A stretch of 64,000 nucleotides of DNA from an uncultured Desulfuromonas sp. (lineage in GTDB: Bacteria > Desulfobacterota > Desulfuromonadia > Desulfuromonadales > Desulfuromonadaceae): the NCBI RefSeq assembly GCF_963678835.1, contig NZ_OY787469.1, forward strand, positions 2,170,001-2,234,000. The letters run 5' to 3'. This document shows positions 8,557-16,979 of this stretch, piece by piece (the first letter of the stretch is position 1; every line of letters starts with the position of its first letter). The notes below the pieces were generated by a model. It saw nothing but the letters and a program-made list of their open reading frames with translations. It had not been told where the DNA came from and made no database searches. The position numbers and the translations under genes are program-made.

Positions 8557-9456
8557 ATGTTTAAAAAAATCACATTTAAAGTAACATTTGTTGTCAGCAT
8601 CCTGCTTCTGGTTGTTGTTGGCGCTGGAGCATGGTTTATTAACGCTCAGGAGGGTCGTTCTCTTGAAAAACAGCTCCTTGAAAGGGGACGCATTGAATCC
8701 ATTCTCGGCGCAAAAATCGTCGGTCGCATCTTGGAGGAAGCCATCGATAATGGGGTGTTTACCCTTAATGAGGCTTTTGACACCGAGTATGAGGAAATTC
8801 CCGGTTTTGATCCTCCGAAGTACCATACCAAATACGATTTTTACCTCGATAAAGCCATCCTTGATTTGCAGGAAGAGTTCTTCAAGGATCCCAGTATTAC
8901 CGCTGCCATAGCGGTTGACAGAAACGGATACCTGCCGACGCACAACATGCGTTACCAGCAACCGATCACCGGCGATGTGGAAAAAGATCGCCTCGGCAAT
9001 CACACAAAGCAGGTTTTCAACGACCCCATCGGCATTAAAGCCGCACAGAATCGTCAGGAAGGATTCCTGCAGTTTTATCAGCGTGGGGAAGGTGATGTTA
9101 CCTGGGATATTGCCTCGCCCATTATGGTAAAAGGAAAGCATTGGGGTAACTTTCGCATTGGTTTCTCTTTGTTGAGAACCAACGAAGAGAAAGCCTCTTT
9201 GCGCAACACCCTGCTGTTGACTCTTGCCGCAATTCTGGTTGCAGCCATTATCGTTATTGCTGCCGGCATCAAGTACGCCCTGAGCCCGTTGGAAAAACTG
9301 ACGCAACAGGTGATGGATCTTGCCGATGGCCAAATCGAAGAACCCATTGTTGCTAAAACGGATGACGAAATAGGGCACATGGCCAAAGCCCTTGAACGCT
9401 TACGCATCAGCCTGAGAGCGGCAATGAACCGGTTGCGTAAAAAATCAGAGCCTTAG
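8557..9456 (+). CDS. Cache-TM-HAMP protein without output domain
   Basis: 299 residues from ATG 8557 with AGGAGG upstream. The order is TM1 (about 8-28), a periplasmic Cache domain (about 30-205, with YHTKYD, VDRNGYLPTHN and KHWGNFRIGF), TM2 (about 215-240, LLLTLAAILVAAIIVIAAGI), then a HAMP domain (SPLEKLTQQVMDLADGQIEEPI .. DEIGHMAKALERLR). It ends about ten residues after HAMP. Proteins of this layout usually continue into a kinase, cyclase or chemoreceptor domain. Here the stop codon TAG coincides with the first bases of a family-1 repeat, so the gene may have been truncated. Alternatively it signals to the cytoplasmic roadblock/DUF4388 proteins encoded upstream. Confidence 0.85.
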   Translation: MFKKITFKVTFVVSILLLVVVGAGAWFINAQEGRSLEKQLLERGRIESILGAKIVGRILEEAIDNGVFTLNEAFDTEYEEIPGFDPPKYHTKYDFYLDKAILDLQEEFFKDPSITAAIAVDRNGYLPTHNMRYQQPITGDVEKDRLGNHTKQVFNDPIGIKAAQNRQEGFLQFYQRGEGDVTWDIASPIMVKGKHWGNFRIGFSLLRTNEEKASLRNTLLLTLAAILVAAIIVIAAGIKYALSPLEKLTQQVMDLADGQIEEPIVAKTDDEIGHMAKALERLRISLRAAMNRLRKKSEP

Positions 9457-9613
9457 CAGGATGTTGAAAAAGACCCCCGGTCTTTTTCATAACCCAAGCC
9501 AAAAATGCGATTTACGGATTGCTTAAAAAAAATCAAGGCATTATGAAGCCCTGTCCTTGTTTTTTAGTCGCCCACCCATGGGCTCCATAGTCTGTTTTTT
9601 TCAACAGTCTATG
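9454..9613 (+). repeat. Dispersed repeat family 1, copy B
   Basis: It begins TAGCAGGATGTTGAAAA exactly at the stop codon of the Cache-HAMP gene. It carries the conserved CCAAAAATGCGATT and CGCCCACCCATGGGCTCC segments and ends in a TTTTTTTCAACAGTC arm. Near its left end AAAAAGACC..GGTCTTTTT forms a terminator-like hairpin, so it could end transcription of the block. Confidence 0.8.
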
Positions 9614-9710
9614 GAGCCTTTTTCAATCAGCCTTTATGGGTCTGTTTTTGGTCATTCTTGCACCATCTGAGTTAGGCGTCAGGGCGCATCAATGTTCGAT
9701 GCCGGTGAAT

Positions 9711-10049
9711 GACAATGGGAGAGATATCGTGAATTTGTATTTGGTCCTTGTGGCCTTGACTATCGCCCCTTGAAGGGCATTGTCAGTCAATTTATCCTGA
9801 GTGGGCAAAACGTTGTCAGCAGGATGGCTCCTTACCTTATGGATAAAAGCGGAAATCAAAGAGAGCTCACCTCAGCAACAACTGGTTGGACATCCATGCC
9901 TCAATGAGCTGTTTTCCGGTATTTCAAATAAAGCACAGAGAGTTCTGGCGATAAAGAAGGCCCATCTCGATTACGGCTATACTCTTAAAGAAATTGCCGA
10001 CCATATCGGACGGCACCATTTGACGGTTAGTCGCGTGGTGTCCGGCTGA
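9711..10049 (+). pseudogene. RAYT-type transposase remnant (C-terminal part, frameshifted)
   Basis: In one frame about 9711-9895 reads YREFVFGPCGLDYRPLKGIV and then a segment ending ILSGQNVVSRMAPYL, which is the pattern of the C-terminal half of Y1 (REP-associated) transposases. A shift then leads to LVGHPCLNELFSGISNKAQR and a helix-turn-helix tail (YTLKEIADHIGRHHLTVSRV) in the frame ending at 10049. The catalytic N-terminal half is missing. Stops and the frame change mark it as dead. The assignment is from family knowledge. Confidence 0.65.
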
Positions 10050-10477
10050 AAACAGTGGTGGTTCTACAACCTTTTTCCTCATAATACTATACCCTTGTAC
10101 AATTTTTTTTAGGAAGGCTTCTTTTTAGCCGACTGATAAAGCCAAAAGCAAATTTGACTTTTTGGCATGGCTTCATACCTGTTATCCGAATTCCATTACT
10201 ATACGGGAAAGGTATGATATAGAGTTAGAAAAACTGACTGAACAGTGAGGATCGTCACATGATTTTCTGTGGCGTATGATAGAAAGAACGACATAACAAC
10301 TTGTCGATACGGTAGAAAAAAGGTCGGGATATTTCATAAAGGCGATTTTCTGAGATGCCCTTTAACATTCGATAGACAAAGAAAGTGAATTTGCGGAAAA
10401 ATTTCGAGGTCGACTTTTTTCAATCATGAGAGTTGTTGGTTTTTTCTACAGTCTTGTTCTGAGCCAAAGAGGTAGGC
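10050..10477. other. Intergenic stretch before the HAD gene
   Basis: About 430 bp without a gene. It contains the 90-bp leader-like repeat described separately (10222-10312). Otherwise AT-rich with nothing recognisable. Confidence 0.6.
10222..10312 (+). repeat. 90-bp leader-like repeat, copy 1
   Basis: The segment from GAGTTAGAAAAA to ACAACTTGT is repeated with a few differences at 20386-20478 (shared blocks GTCACATG, GGCGTATGATAG, AACAACTTGT). Each copy sits 15-165 bases upstream of a small gene that is followed by an attC-like site. Confidence 0.7.
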
Positions 10478-11170
10478 GTGATTGAAGCTGTCGTTTTTGA
10501 TTTTGACGGAACGTTGGTGGACTTTGTTGATTCTGACATAAAAAGTCTCAAGCATTTGCATTCTTTTGCAGAAGCAAACGTTTCGTTTGATGAATTTCTG
10601 GAAACCGCCGTAGATGAAATAATGGAATTCCACCGGCTTGTTGATCAGCGATTGATAGACCCTCTTTTGATGCACAGGTTTCGCCTTGAAAAAACGTTTA
10701 AGAGACACGGAATGAAATGGGACGATTCAGCTTTAAAAATCTATAAAGCCGAGCTTTTACGCACTTGCGTACCATTCGATGGTGTCGTTGATGTATTGGT
10801 TCAACTGAGAGAGCGTTTTAAGCTTGGATTAATCACAAATGCTTATGATGGAGAGGAACAGAGAAAGCGTATTGCGTTCTCTGGCTTACATATATACTTC
10901 GACGAGATTCTTATTTCGGGGGATATCGGAGTATATAAACCTGATCCGAAAGTTTTTCATACGTTGCTAAGTAGAATCAACGTAGCTCCTGAAAACGCAA
11001 TATATATTGGTGACTCAATTAAATACGATGTGGCTGGGGCGAATTCTGCCGGGATGAAGTCCGTACTATTTAGTAAGAGCTCGAAAACATTGAGTAGTGA
11101 AGCACATTTCCATGCACATGGGGTTGAAGGTCTAGAAACTTTAGCTCGTGAACTCTGTGAGTTAGCGTGA
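10478..11170 (+). CDS. HAD-superfamily hydrolase, subfamily IA
   Basis: 230 residues from GTG 10478. Motif I DFDGTLVD (about 8-15) supplies the nucleophile and acid/base Asp. The helical cap follows (about 20-85). Motif II is in the LGLITNAYD segment, motif III is the Lys of VYKPDPKVF, and motif IV is IYIGDSIKYDVAGA. All catalytic elements of the family are present, so it should be an active phosphatase or dehalogenase-type hydrolase; YjjG/Gph-like phosphatases are the closest in layout. The substrate cannot be told. An attC-like structure starts 7 bases after the stop, so it may be an integron cassette gene. Base composition is more AT-rich than the neighbouring core genes. Confidence 0.85.
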   Translation: MIEAVVFDFDGTLVDFVDSDIKSLKHLHSFAEANVSFDEFLETAVDEIMEFHRLVDQRLIDPLLMHRFRLEKTFKRHGMKWDDSALKIYKAELLRTCVPFDGVVDVLVQLRERFKLGLITNAYDGEEQRKRIAFSGLHIYFDEILISGDIGVYKPDPKVFHTLLSRINVAPENAIYIGDSIKYDVAGANSAGMKSVLFSKSSKTLSSEAHFHAHGVEGLETLARELCELA

Positions 11171-11176
11171 GTAAGA

Positions 11177-11279
11177 TCACAACAAAGCCATCACGCCGAT
11201 TCGGCAACGTTGTCCTGCTTCTGCAAAAGACACTGCAAAAGCGGGCCACATTACTCTGCGGTTGATGGCAGCGTTATAT
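11177..11279 (+). other. attC-like recombination site (integron cassette end)
   Basis: An imperfect palindrome of about 103 bp. The outer arms AACAAAGCCATCA and TGATGGCAGCGTT face each other with AAC and GTT at the tips, as in the R''/L'' and L'/R' boxes of integron attC sites. A second pairing (CTTCTGCA / TGCAAAAG) is in the middle. The 3' box reads GTTATAT, close to but not exactly the consensus GTTRRRY. It begins 7 bases after the HAD stop, where attC is expected. No integrase is in the window. Confidence 0.5.
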
Positions 11280-11332
11280 GTCTAAAACAGTAATGCTCGC
11301 ATAAAGTCAAACACACGCGGAGGCAAATATCG

Positions 11333-11545
11333 ATGAGCAGAATTGAAGATGAAGATACTCGCTATTTTATAGAGATTGACCTTGATTCATTGGCTGTTAT
11401 TAGAGTTGGCTTCGAGCAAAAGAAAAATTTAGATAAGGGCCAACAAAAACAAGCCGGAATCCATAGATTGTTTCTAACTAAAGGCCAGTATAATAAGTTT
11501 GTTCGCCGTTGTGAAAGTGAACTTCAAAGCGTCTTGGATAGTTGA
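11333..11545 (+). CDS. Small hypothetical protein (cassette-like)
   Basis: 70 residues from ATG 11333 with GCGGAGG 10 bases upstream. Acidic N-terminus (MSRIEDEDTRYFIEIDLDSLAVIRVGFEQK) and basic middle; no signal peptide or membrane segment. I do not recognise a family. It begins 54 bases after an attC-like site, so it may be the next gene cassette. Its own 3' attC is not evident: only ACGCATAACGAATAAG follows before the sequence changes to the AT-rich foreign fragment. Confidence 0.5.
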   Translation: MSRIEDEDTRYFIEIDLDSLAVIRVGFEQKKNLDKGQQKQAGIHRLFLTKGQYNKFVRRCESELQSVLDS

Positions 11546-11785
11546 TTTGTGATTCAAACGCATAACGAATAAGGATAAGCCCGGCCGTAATAGAGATAAA
11601 GAAAATATATCGGATTGTTTTTGATAGGTCAGAAGACCTTGGATTTGGCCGTGTTTTTTCAGGAAAACATCAATTGCCAAAGGCAAGATCGACATAAATA
11701 TTGCAAGGACAAATATAAACTGTTTTTTTTTGTGAAAATATATTTGTATGTTTAATAAATATATTTCTTTTTTTAATTTTTGTAG

Positions 11786-13042
11786 CTAGTCATTTGAGAA
11801 GTACTGATCAATAATATCATGAAGCATAATTTCTAATTCATCTTTTGATTTACTATTTACTTTATCGTAAAACTGTCCGATATTGTTTATAAATACTTTA
11901 GTTATTTCAGAATCAAAGTGTTTATTCGATCCATCTTTGATGATCTCAAAACTTTTTTCTGCACTAAAAGGCTCTTTATAGGGCCGTTTTGATGTTAAGG
12001 CGTCAAATACATCTACTATAGCAAATATCCGAGCTTCTATAGGTATATCTTCACCTTTTAGCCCTTTTGGATAACCGCTTCCGTCAAACTTCTCATGATG
12101 ATAAGCAATCACTTTTATAGAGGTCTCAAGCCATTTAACATCACCTATGATATCAACACCCAGATCAACATGAGTTTTCATAATTTCAAACTCATCTTCA
12201 CTCAACTTTCCTGGTTTTAAAAGTATTTTATCTTCTATCCCTATTTTTCCAACATCGTGCAAAAACGCTCCCTTTATAAGATCTCTAATAGATTCATCAT
12301 CAAGGTTTAAAAGCTCTGCAATTTTTACGGAATAGTATGTAACTCTATAGTTGTGCTCATCCGTATCACTGTCTCTTTTTGATACGGCATTACCCAGTAC
12401 ATTTAAGATGCTGATATTTGTATAACGGAGCTGTTGGTTTTTTTCTATCACCTCTTTAAATTGTCTGTAGACAATAATAAATGAAAAAAAGATGATGATA
12501 AGTGCTGATAATACTATAACACCTATATATTCAGCGGCTTCGTTTTCCATGAGTTTTACCTGGTCTTCACCAAGTTGGATTAAAATCTTTATTTTTGCGT
12601 TGATTCTTCTGGTGATATATAAAAGATAAACTTTATCACTTTGAAGATCAGGTATTATTTTTGATACACTTTTTTCGAAGTCAGAAAGTTTATGTTTGAG
12701 AAATATATCAGAAATAAACTTTGATACATTTTTCGGTTGTTCGTTTATTATCGTTTGATCGTTTATATCTTGTGCAACTAAAGCTTCAAAATGGTGTTCT
12801 CTAACAAATTTTTCAACTATCTTTTTTACTTCTGATAACTCATGTTTTTTCTCCAGAGTTTCCAGTTTTTCTATGATCAGGTTTTCACCTTTATTTAAAA
12901 CAAGATCTATATTGCTTTGTAGTTTAGTTTCATAATATGTTTTGACAGCGTAGCTAATTATAATAACTACAAAAAAAAGTATAACAAACATCTGCAAGAA
13001 GAATTTGTGTAGAGTGTTTAGATTTTTTAGTTTATTTTTCAT
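11786..13042 (-). CDS. Membrane-bound HD-GYP protein (putative c-di-GMP phosphodiesterase)
   Basis: 418 residues. TM1 is at about 14-34, an extracytoplasmic sensor region at about 35-170, TM2 at about 172-192, then an HD-GYP domain (about 205-400). The metal/catalytic signature is complete: H230 in TDEHNYRV, HDVGKIG (H262, D263), the HHEKFDGSGYP block (H315, H316, G323-Y324-P325), and DVFDALTSKRPYK. HD-GYP enzymes hydrolyse c-di-GMP (or cGAMP). The gene is markedly AT-rich, favours AAA/ATA/TTT codons, and its protein style (KNQQLRYTNISILNVLGNAV) resembles Campylobacterota proteins, unlike all its neighbours. An RND-pump fragment of similar style lies just upstream. Horizontal transfer is inferred. 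Confidence 0.9.
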   Translation of the reverse strand: MKNKLKNLNTLHKFFLQMFVILFFVVIIISYAVKTYYETKLQSNIDLVLNKGENLIIEKLETLEKKHELSEVKKIVEKFVREHHFEALVAQDINDQTIINEQPKNVSKFISDIFLKHKLSDFEKSVSKIIPDLQSDKVYLLYITRRINAKIKILIQLGEDQVKLMENEAAEYIGVIVLSALIIIFFSFIIVYRQFKEVIEKNQQLRYTNISILNVLGNAVSKRDSDTDEHNYRVTYYSVKIAELLNLDDESIRDLIKGAFLHDVGKIGIEDKILLKPGKLSEDEFEIMKTHVDLGVDIIGDVKWLETSIKVIAYHHEKFDGSGYPKGLKGEDIPIEARIFAIVDVFDALTSKRPYKEPFSAEKSFEIIKDGSNKHFDSEITKVFINNIGQFYDKVNSKSKDELEIMLHDIIDQYFSND

Positions 13043-13098
13043 TGTTTATGTTTTCTTAAGTAATATTTTTTCTAACTTCTTGACTTTTTGTAAAAACA

Positions 13099-13305
13099 TC
13101 AATAGTGTAGGATCGCAAATTTTATAAAAAATGCCGAAAACGCAAACCCGCTTGTAATAATTAAACCTAAACCCCTCTAAAACTCACTTCCCGGACCTGA
13201 AATCAATACAAGTGGAAGCATACCGAATATTGAGGTTAATGAATTTATATAAGTAGGTTTAATCCTGCTTTTTGTTACCTCTATTACTGCTTCTTTATTC
13301 TCTAT
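13099..13305 (-). pseudogene. RND efflux pump remnant (C-terminal end of an AcrB/HAE1-type transporter)
   Basis: Translated on the minus strand, 13305-13099 reads EAVIEVTKSRIKPTYINSL, then SIFGMLPLVLISGPGSEF, a TAG stop, then RGLGLIITSGFAFSAFF and a terminal stop. This is the pattern of the last membrane helices of RND transporters (R.RPI..T.L..I.G..PL....G.GSE..R.LG..I..G). The TAG replaces the Tyr codon of GSExYRG. The 5' part is cut off exactly where a family-1 repeat begins (13306). It is AT-rich like the adjacent HD-GYP gene, so the two probably arrived on one fragment. Confidence 0.7.
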
Positions 13306-13432
13306 CAGGCTGTTGAAAAACAGACTGTGGAGCCCGTGGACGGGCGATCAAAACCAAGGACAGTTTTTCAAGTCATTGATTTTGAGAGCAAGACGGAAAT
13401 CGCATTTTCGGCTTGCGTCGTTGGAAATTCCG
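13306..13432 (-). repeat. Dispersed repeat family 1, copy C (right end missing)
   Basis: CAGGCTGTTGAAAAACAG, GGACGGGCGATCAAAACCAAGG and GGCTTGCGTCGTTGGAAATTCCG match copies A and D. It is cut off at about 13432, where the IS3 remnant starts. Confidence 0.8.
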
Positions 13433-13437
13433 TTCCC

Positions 13438-13907
13438 ACCGCCCGGTTCAGTGGACACCGGGTTAAGCTACACGTTCGAATAGATCGCCTCGTCATCAGC
13501 TGGACTTTCATACCTCAAGATCGAGTGCAGACGGCGAATCGCTCGATGTCGTCAAAGATACTCTGTCGAGCATGGAAGCGGGGCGGATACTTCTGATGAA
13601 ATACCAGTTCCTGCTTCAAGCTGCCAGAAAAACTTTCAACCGGGGTGTTGTCGCAACAATTGCCCTTGCGGCTCATGCTACAGGGCAAACCGTATTTAGC
13701 CAACAATTTTTGAAAGTCGCTGCTGGCGTACTGTGCGCGATCAGAATGAAGGCTTCTCGCCGTACTGATGAATCCATTTGTAAAGTGTGTTGGGGTGGAT
13801 TTCAAGATCTTTGGCTACCTTCGACACTGAATGTTTGCTGCCGGTTGTCAAACGAACCGCGTCGATCTTGAATTCACGGAACTAAAACGTTTTCTCTTCG
13901 AAATCAT
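13438..13907 (-). pseudogene. IS3-family transposase remnant with internal deletion
   Basis: An orfA start (ATG 13907, with CAGGAGG upstream) gives MISKRKRF. After a frame change the HTH part follows as EFKIDAVRL and SKVAKDLEIHPNTLYKWIHQ. The sequence then jumps into the 3' half of orfB: LHSDRAQYASSDFQKLL, GLPCSMSRKGNCCDNTPVES and FHARQSIFDDIE. A further frame change gives RRLHSILRYESPAD. CCGGTTCAGTGGACACCGGG at the left edge resembles the terminal repeat of this family. So about two thirds of orfB is deleted and the element cannot move itself. Family-1 repeats lie on both sides. Confidence 0.8.
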
Positions 13908-13920
13908 GCCAGTCCTCCTG

Positions 13921-14075
13921 GCAGGCTGTTGAAAAACAGCCTGTGGAGCCTATGGACGGGCGATCAAAATCAAGGGCGGGTTTTCAAGTCCTTGATTTTG
14001 TGAGCAAGGCGGAAATCGCATTTTCAGCTTGCGTCGTTGGAAAATCCCCGGACAGGCTGTTTTCAACAGCCTGCT
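13921..14075 (-). repeat. Dispersed repeat family 1, copy D (full length)
   Basis: One of the best preserved copies. The left end CAGGCTGTTGAAAAACAGCCTG and right end CAGGCTGTTTTCAACAGCCTG are each small hairpins and are also inverted relative to each other. The internal hairpins AATCAAGGGC..GTCCTTGATT and GGCGGAAATCGCATTTTCAGC are intact. Confidence 0.9.
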
Positions 14076-14390
14076 AATACTGTTGTAGCAGCTTTTCGGA
14101 CTATCCACAATTTCGGGTGAACGTCACATTTCTTACGTCAGGTGTGATAAATGTTTGTTGCAAAGCTCCACACTGTAGACATTGTCGCTACCCTCAAGCA
14201 TGTGTTTACCCGTGTCAATGGGGTTCTTCCAGCTCCACATATCCCTGTTCTCCACCAATATAAGCGCATCTGCAAGGCCTGCCTTCAACTGATTAAAACA
14301 GTGTTTGCTCTGGCATTGTACTTGCTATACCTCAATGTCAGAGCAAAGGATGACCTGTTCAAAATAGATAGTTAATGTGAGGGGGGTAAA
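14076..14390. other. Intergenic stretch, nothing recognised
   Basis: About 315 bp. A 74-codon open frame (14151-14375) has no clear ribosome binding site and no family resemblance, so it is not called. Confidence 0.5.
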
Positions 14391-14753
14391 ATGGAAAATC
14401 AAGATACCTGTTGTTCTATTGTGCCGTATTTCAAGGTCCATCACGGTAAACTTAAGGCATTCAAAGATCTCTGTGCCCAGTTTGTAGAAAAAACCCAAGC
14501 TGAGCCTAATTGTCTTTATTATGGATTCTGCTTTGATGGCGACCAGGCTCATTGTCGCGAAGGATATGCCGATGCCAAAGCAGTCATGGAGCATCTTGAA
14601 AGTGTTGGAGCCCTATTGGAAAAAACTCTGACAATAGCCGATCTCACCTGTTTGCAGATTCATGGCCCAGAAGAGGAACTTAAAAAGCTTCGTTCTCCTC
14701 TTGCTCATTTAACCCCCCAATTCTTTACCCTTGAGTGTGGTTTCCGTCGATAA
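14391..14753 (+). CDS. Putative antibiotic biosynthesis monooxygenase (ABM)-fold protein
   Basis: 120 residues from ATG 14391 with GAGGGGGG upstream. The first 95 residues follow the dimeric alpha/beta barrel pattern of ABM/quinol monooxygenase proteins: a first strand (CSIVPYFKVHHGKLKAFKDLCAQFV), EPNCLYYGFCFDGDQAHCREGYADAKAVMEHLESVGALLEKTL, and a last strand TCLQIHGPEEELKKL. These are small cofactor-free oxygenases or simply sensory/structural relatives; several Cys residues are present. The family call rests on the EPxCLxYGF..D.....REGYxDAxAVxxHLxxV pattern. It is an isolated gene between repeats. Confidence 0.65.
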   Translation: MENQDTCCSIVPYFKVHHGKLKAFKDLCAQFVEKTQAEPNCLYYGFCFDGDQAHCREGYADAKAVMEHLESVGALLEKTLTIADLTCLQIHGPEEELKKLRSPLAHLTPQFFTLECGFRR

Positions 14754-14759
14754 CATGTA

Positions 14760-14915
14760 AAAAGTTGCCGATAATCCACCGGGAACATAGAAGACCTGTC
14801 CGCTGCACAATGAGATCACATTGAAGATTAATGGGCCTTTGGTCGGCATGAGGCGCAGGTGGACATGATAGTCGATGTCTATACGAGGCTGGCGTGCGTC
14901 CCTGCCATCCTCATA
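14760..14915 (-). pseudogene. RAYT transposase remnant (internally deleted)
   Basis: On the minus strand the sequence reads GRDARQPRIDI followed directly by DYHVHLRLMPTKGPLIF. The first part is the usual N-terminus of RAYT transposases (MPRQPRIDI) and the second the HxH metal-binding segment (DNHVHLLLMPT), as in the better preserved relative at 19613-20311. About 45 residues between them are missing. The remainder is unrecognisable. Confidence 0.5.
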
Positions 14916-14957
14916 AACATATTGTAACGAATATCGTTTTAGAAGAAAGGTTGTGTC

Positions 14958-16979
14958 GTGAAGCTTTTTTCTCGTCGTCGCACAAAACAATCACGAGAGA
15001 TCACTACGATTCATTGTGCGATGGATGAATTGGACAGAAAACTGTCAATGGTCTCTCGAAATGTCAGTTTTGTTGTTGGTTTCGTTTCGCCTTACAACGA
15101 CATCGAACAGGTGGCTGCTACAGTGCGCCGTCATTTAGCGGATGTGCCGATGTCCTTGTGCACGACTGCGGGAGAGTTGTGTTCTCAGGATGTCGGTCTT
15201 TATTGTGAAACGGGTGACCGCTGGGACAGTGTGGTGCTACAGTGCTTTGATACCGCGTTGATCGCAAAGGCTCAGATTGTCAGTATGGCGCTTGAATCAG
15301 ACGATTTGCGCCGAGGTTCCGTCAATATGGCGATTGGCGAAAGAGTTGGACGCCTGACCCAACATATCAGCGACTTGCATGTTGAGATGGAGATCGATTA
15401 TCGCGATACGCTGGCGTATATTCTCTTTGACGGTTTGGCCGCCTCAGAGTCTTTCTTTATGGAAGCTCTGTATGATTCCGGTCGTTTTCCCTGTCTGTTT
15501 GTCGGCGGCTCCGCCGGAGGAAAGCTCGATTTCAAAAATACCTACCTTCATGATGGCAACAAACGCCTGGAAAACAGCGTGGTCATAGCGTTTCTGAAGA
15601 TGGCCCCTGAAATCCGTTTTGGTGTTTTGAAGAGTCAGAACTTTACCGCAACGAATCAAAGTTTCGATGTTATTTCCTCCTCCGTGGAGCAACGCTACGT
15701 TACACATGTTCTTGATCCGTATGGAAATGTCTGCAATGTGGTTGATGCGTTATGTGAAAGCCTCAACTGTGTTCCCGAAACTCTGGAAAACCACCTGTCG
15801 GGATATTCCTTTGCCATCAGAGTCGGCAAAGAACTGTTTGTCCGTTCCGTGGCCCAGATCAATCTGGATGAGAGGTGCATTTATTTCTATTGTGACATCG
15901 CGCCCGGGGATCGTCTGATCCTGGTGCGCCGAAATGATCTGGTTGAAACCACGAAAAAAGATTTTCAGCAATTCATGCGCGGTAAACCGGTTGCACCCTG
16001 CGCCGGAATTCTGAATGACTGTATTTTACGACGTTTGAACAATGAGAAGTCTCTTGGGACCATGAGTGGGGTGTTTCAGGGAGATTCATTCGCCGGGTTC
16101 TCGACGTTTGGTGAAATACTCGGCTTGAATCTGAACCAAACCCTGACGGCGGTTTTTTTCTTTCATATCGCCGACGAGGACTCTTTCTTTGACGATTACG
16201 TCGATAATTTCGTCATACATTACGGTCGGTTTAAAAGCTTCTTTCTCAATCGACAGATTACCAAGCTCGGGGGTCTGTCGCGGGTGGTTATAAAACGTAT
16301 AGACGAATTCAAGGCGGAAAAATTTGAAAATGTTCTTGATATGACCGGGCTTGATGAATCGATGGCCGGGATTATCAGTGGTTTGAATGATCTTGGCCAG
16401 GTCCTTCATGAAGCCTACAACCTGCGCGATATGACAGCGCAGAAAATCGAGGAATCCACATCGAATCTTTATTGCTCCATGCAGGAACTGACGGAAAATA
16501 TTACTGAGCAAGAGCACACGGTTCAACAGGCGGCTCAATCCGTGAGCGATCTTAGTGAGCATTCGGCCGAAGTGGCTGCCAGCGCACGGTCTCTGGCTGA
16601 CACCAGCAGTCAAACGCAGGCGATTGTTGAAGTGATTCAACAGATCGCCGATCAAACGAATCTGCTGGCGCTGAATGCCGCGATAGAAGCTGCGCGGGCC
16701 GGAGACGCGGGACGTGGTTTTTCCGTCGTCGCCGGAGAAGTACGCAAGCTGGCGGAACGCTCCCGAAAAAGCGCCGAAGAAATCGGTGCCGATATTCAAC
16801 GGCTCACTTCCGAAGTTGGGCTTGTTGCCCAGGACATTGAGACGGAACTCAGTAATGTTAAAAGTCTGGCTGGATTACTGAACCATATAAAATCCTCCAG
16901 TGAACTAACCAGCCAGACTGCTGTACAAACACGGCATGTGGCGGATGACCTGCAGGAGCTAGTGCTCTGTCAATGCTAA
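14958..16979 (+). CDS. Soluble FIST-domain methyl-accepting chemotaxis protein
   Basis: 673 residues from GTG 14958 (AGAAAGG upstream). No membrane segment. A FIST N + C sensory domain covers about 30-400 ([68 protein letters not shown]). FIST domains are thought to bind small ligands such as amino acids. A coiled-coil chemoreceptor signalling domain follows, with the conserved hairpin tip ([20 protein letters not shown] and [18 protein letters not shown]) at about 563-602. It would be a cytoplasmic chemoreceptor that acts on a CheA/CheW array encoded elsewhere. The last codons (..LQELVLCQC) come from the start of a family-2 repeat, so the native C-terminus has been replaced. Confidence 0.9.
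   Translation: MKLFSRRRTKQSREITTIHCAMDELDRKLSMVSRNVSFVVGFVSPYNDIEQVAATVRRHLADVPMSLCTTAGELCSQDVGLYCETGDRWDSVVLQCFDTALIAKAQIVSMALESDDLRRGSVNMAIGERVGRLTQHISDLHVEMEIDYRDTLAYILFDGLAASESFFMEALYDSGRFPCLFVGGSAGGKLDFKNTYLHDGNKRLENSVVIAFLKMAPEIRFGVLKSQNFTATNQSFDVISSSVEQRYVTHVLDPYGNVCNVVDALCESLNCVPETLENHLSGYSFAIRVGKELFVRSVAQINLDERCIYFYCDIAPGDRLILVRRNDLVETTKKDFQQFMRGKPVAPCAGILNDCILRRLNNEKSLGTMSGVFQGDSFAGFSTFGEILGLNLNQTLTAVFFFHIADEDSFFDDYVDNFVIHYGRFKSFFLNRQITKLGGLSRVVIKRIDEFKAEKFENVLDMTGLDESMAGIISGLNDLGQVLHEAYNLRDMTAQKIEESTSNLYCSMQELTENITEQEHTVQQAAQSVSDLSEHSAEVAASARSLADTSSQTQAIVEVIQQIADQTNLLALNAAIEAARAGDAGRGFSVVAGEVRKLAERSRKSAEEIGADIQRLTSEVGLVAQDIETELSNVKSLAGLLNHIKSSSELTSQTAVQTRHVADDLQELVLCQC

Noticed and set aside
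11474..11695. Minus-strand open frame between the 70-residue gene and the HD-GYP gene
   Set aside because: Overlaps the better supported plus-strand gene; another frame of the same stretch also looks hydrophobic, so no reliable call is possible.
14151..14375. 74-codon open frame before the ABM-like gene
   Set aside because: No start signal and no recognisable family; left uncalled.
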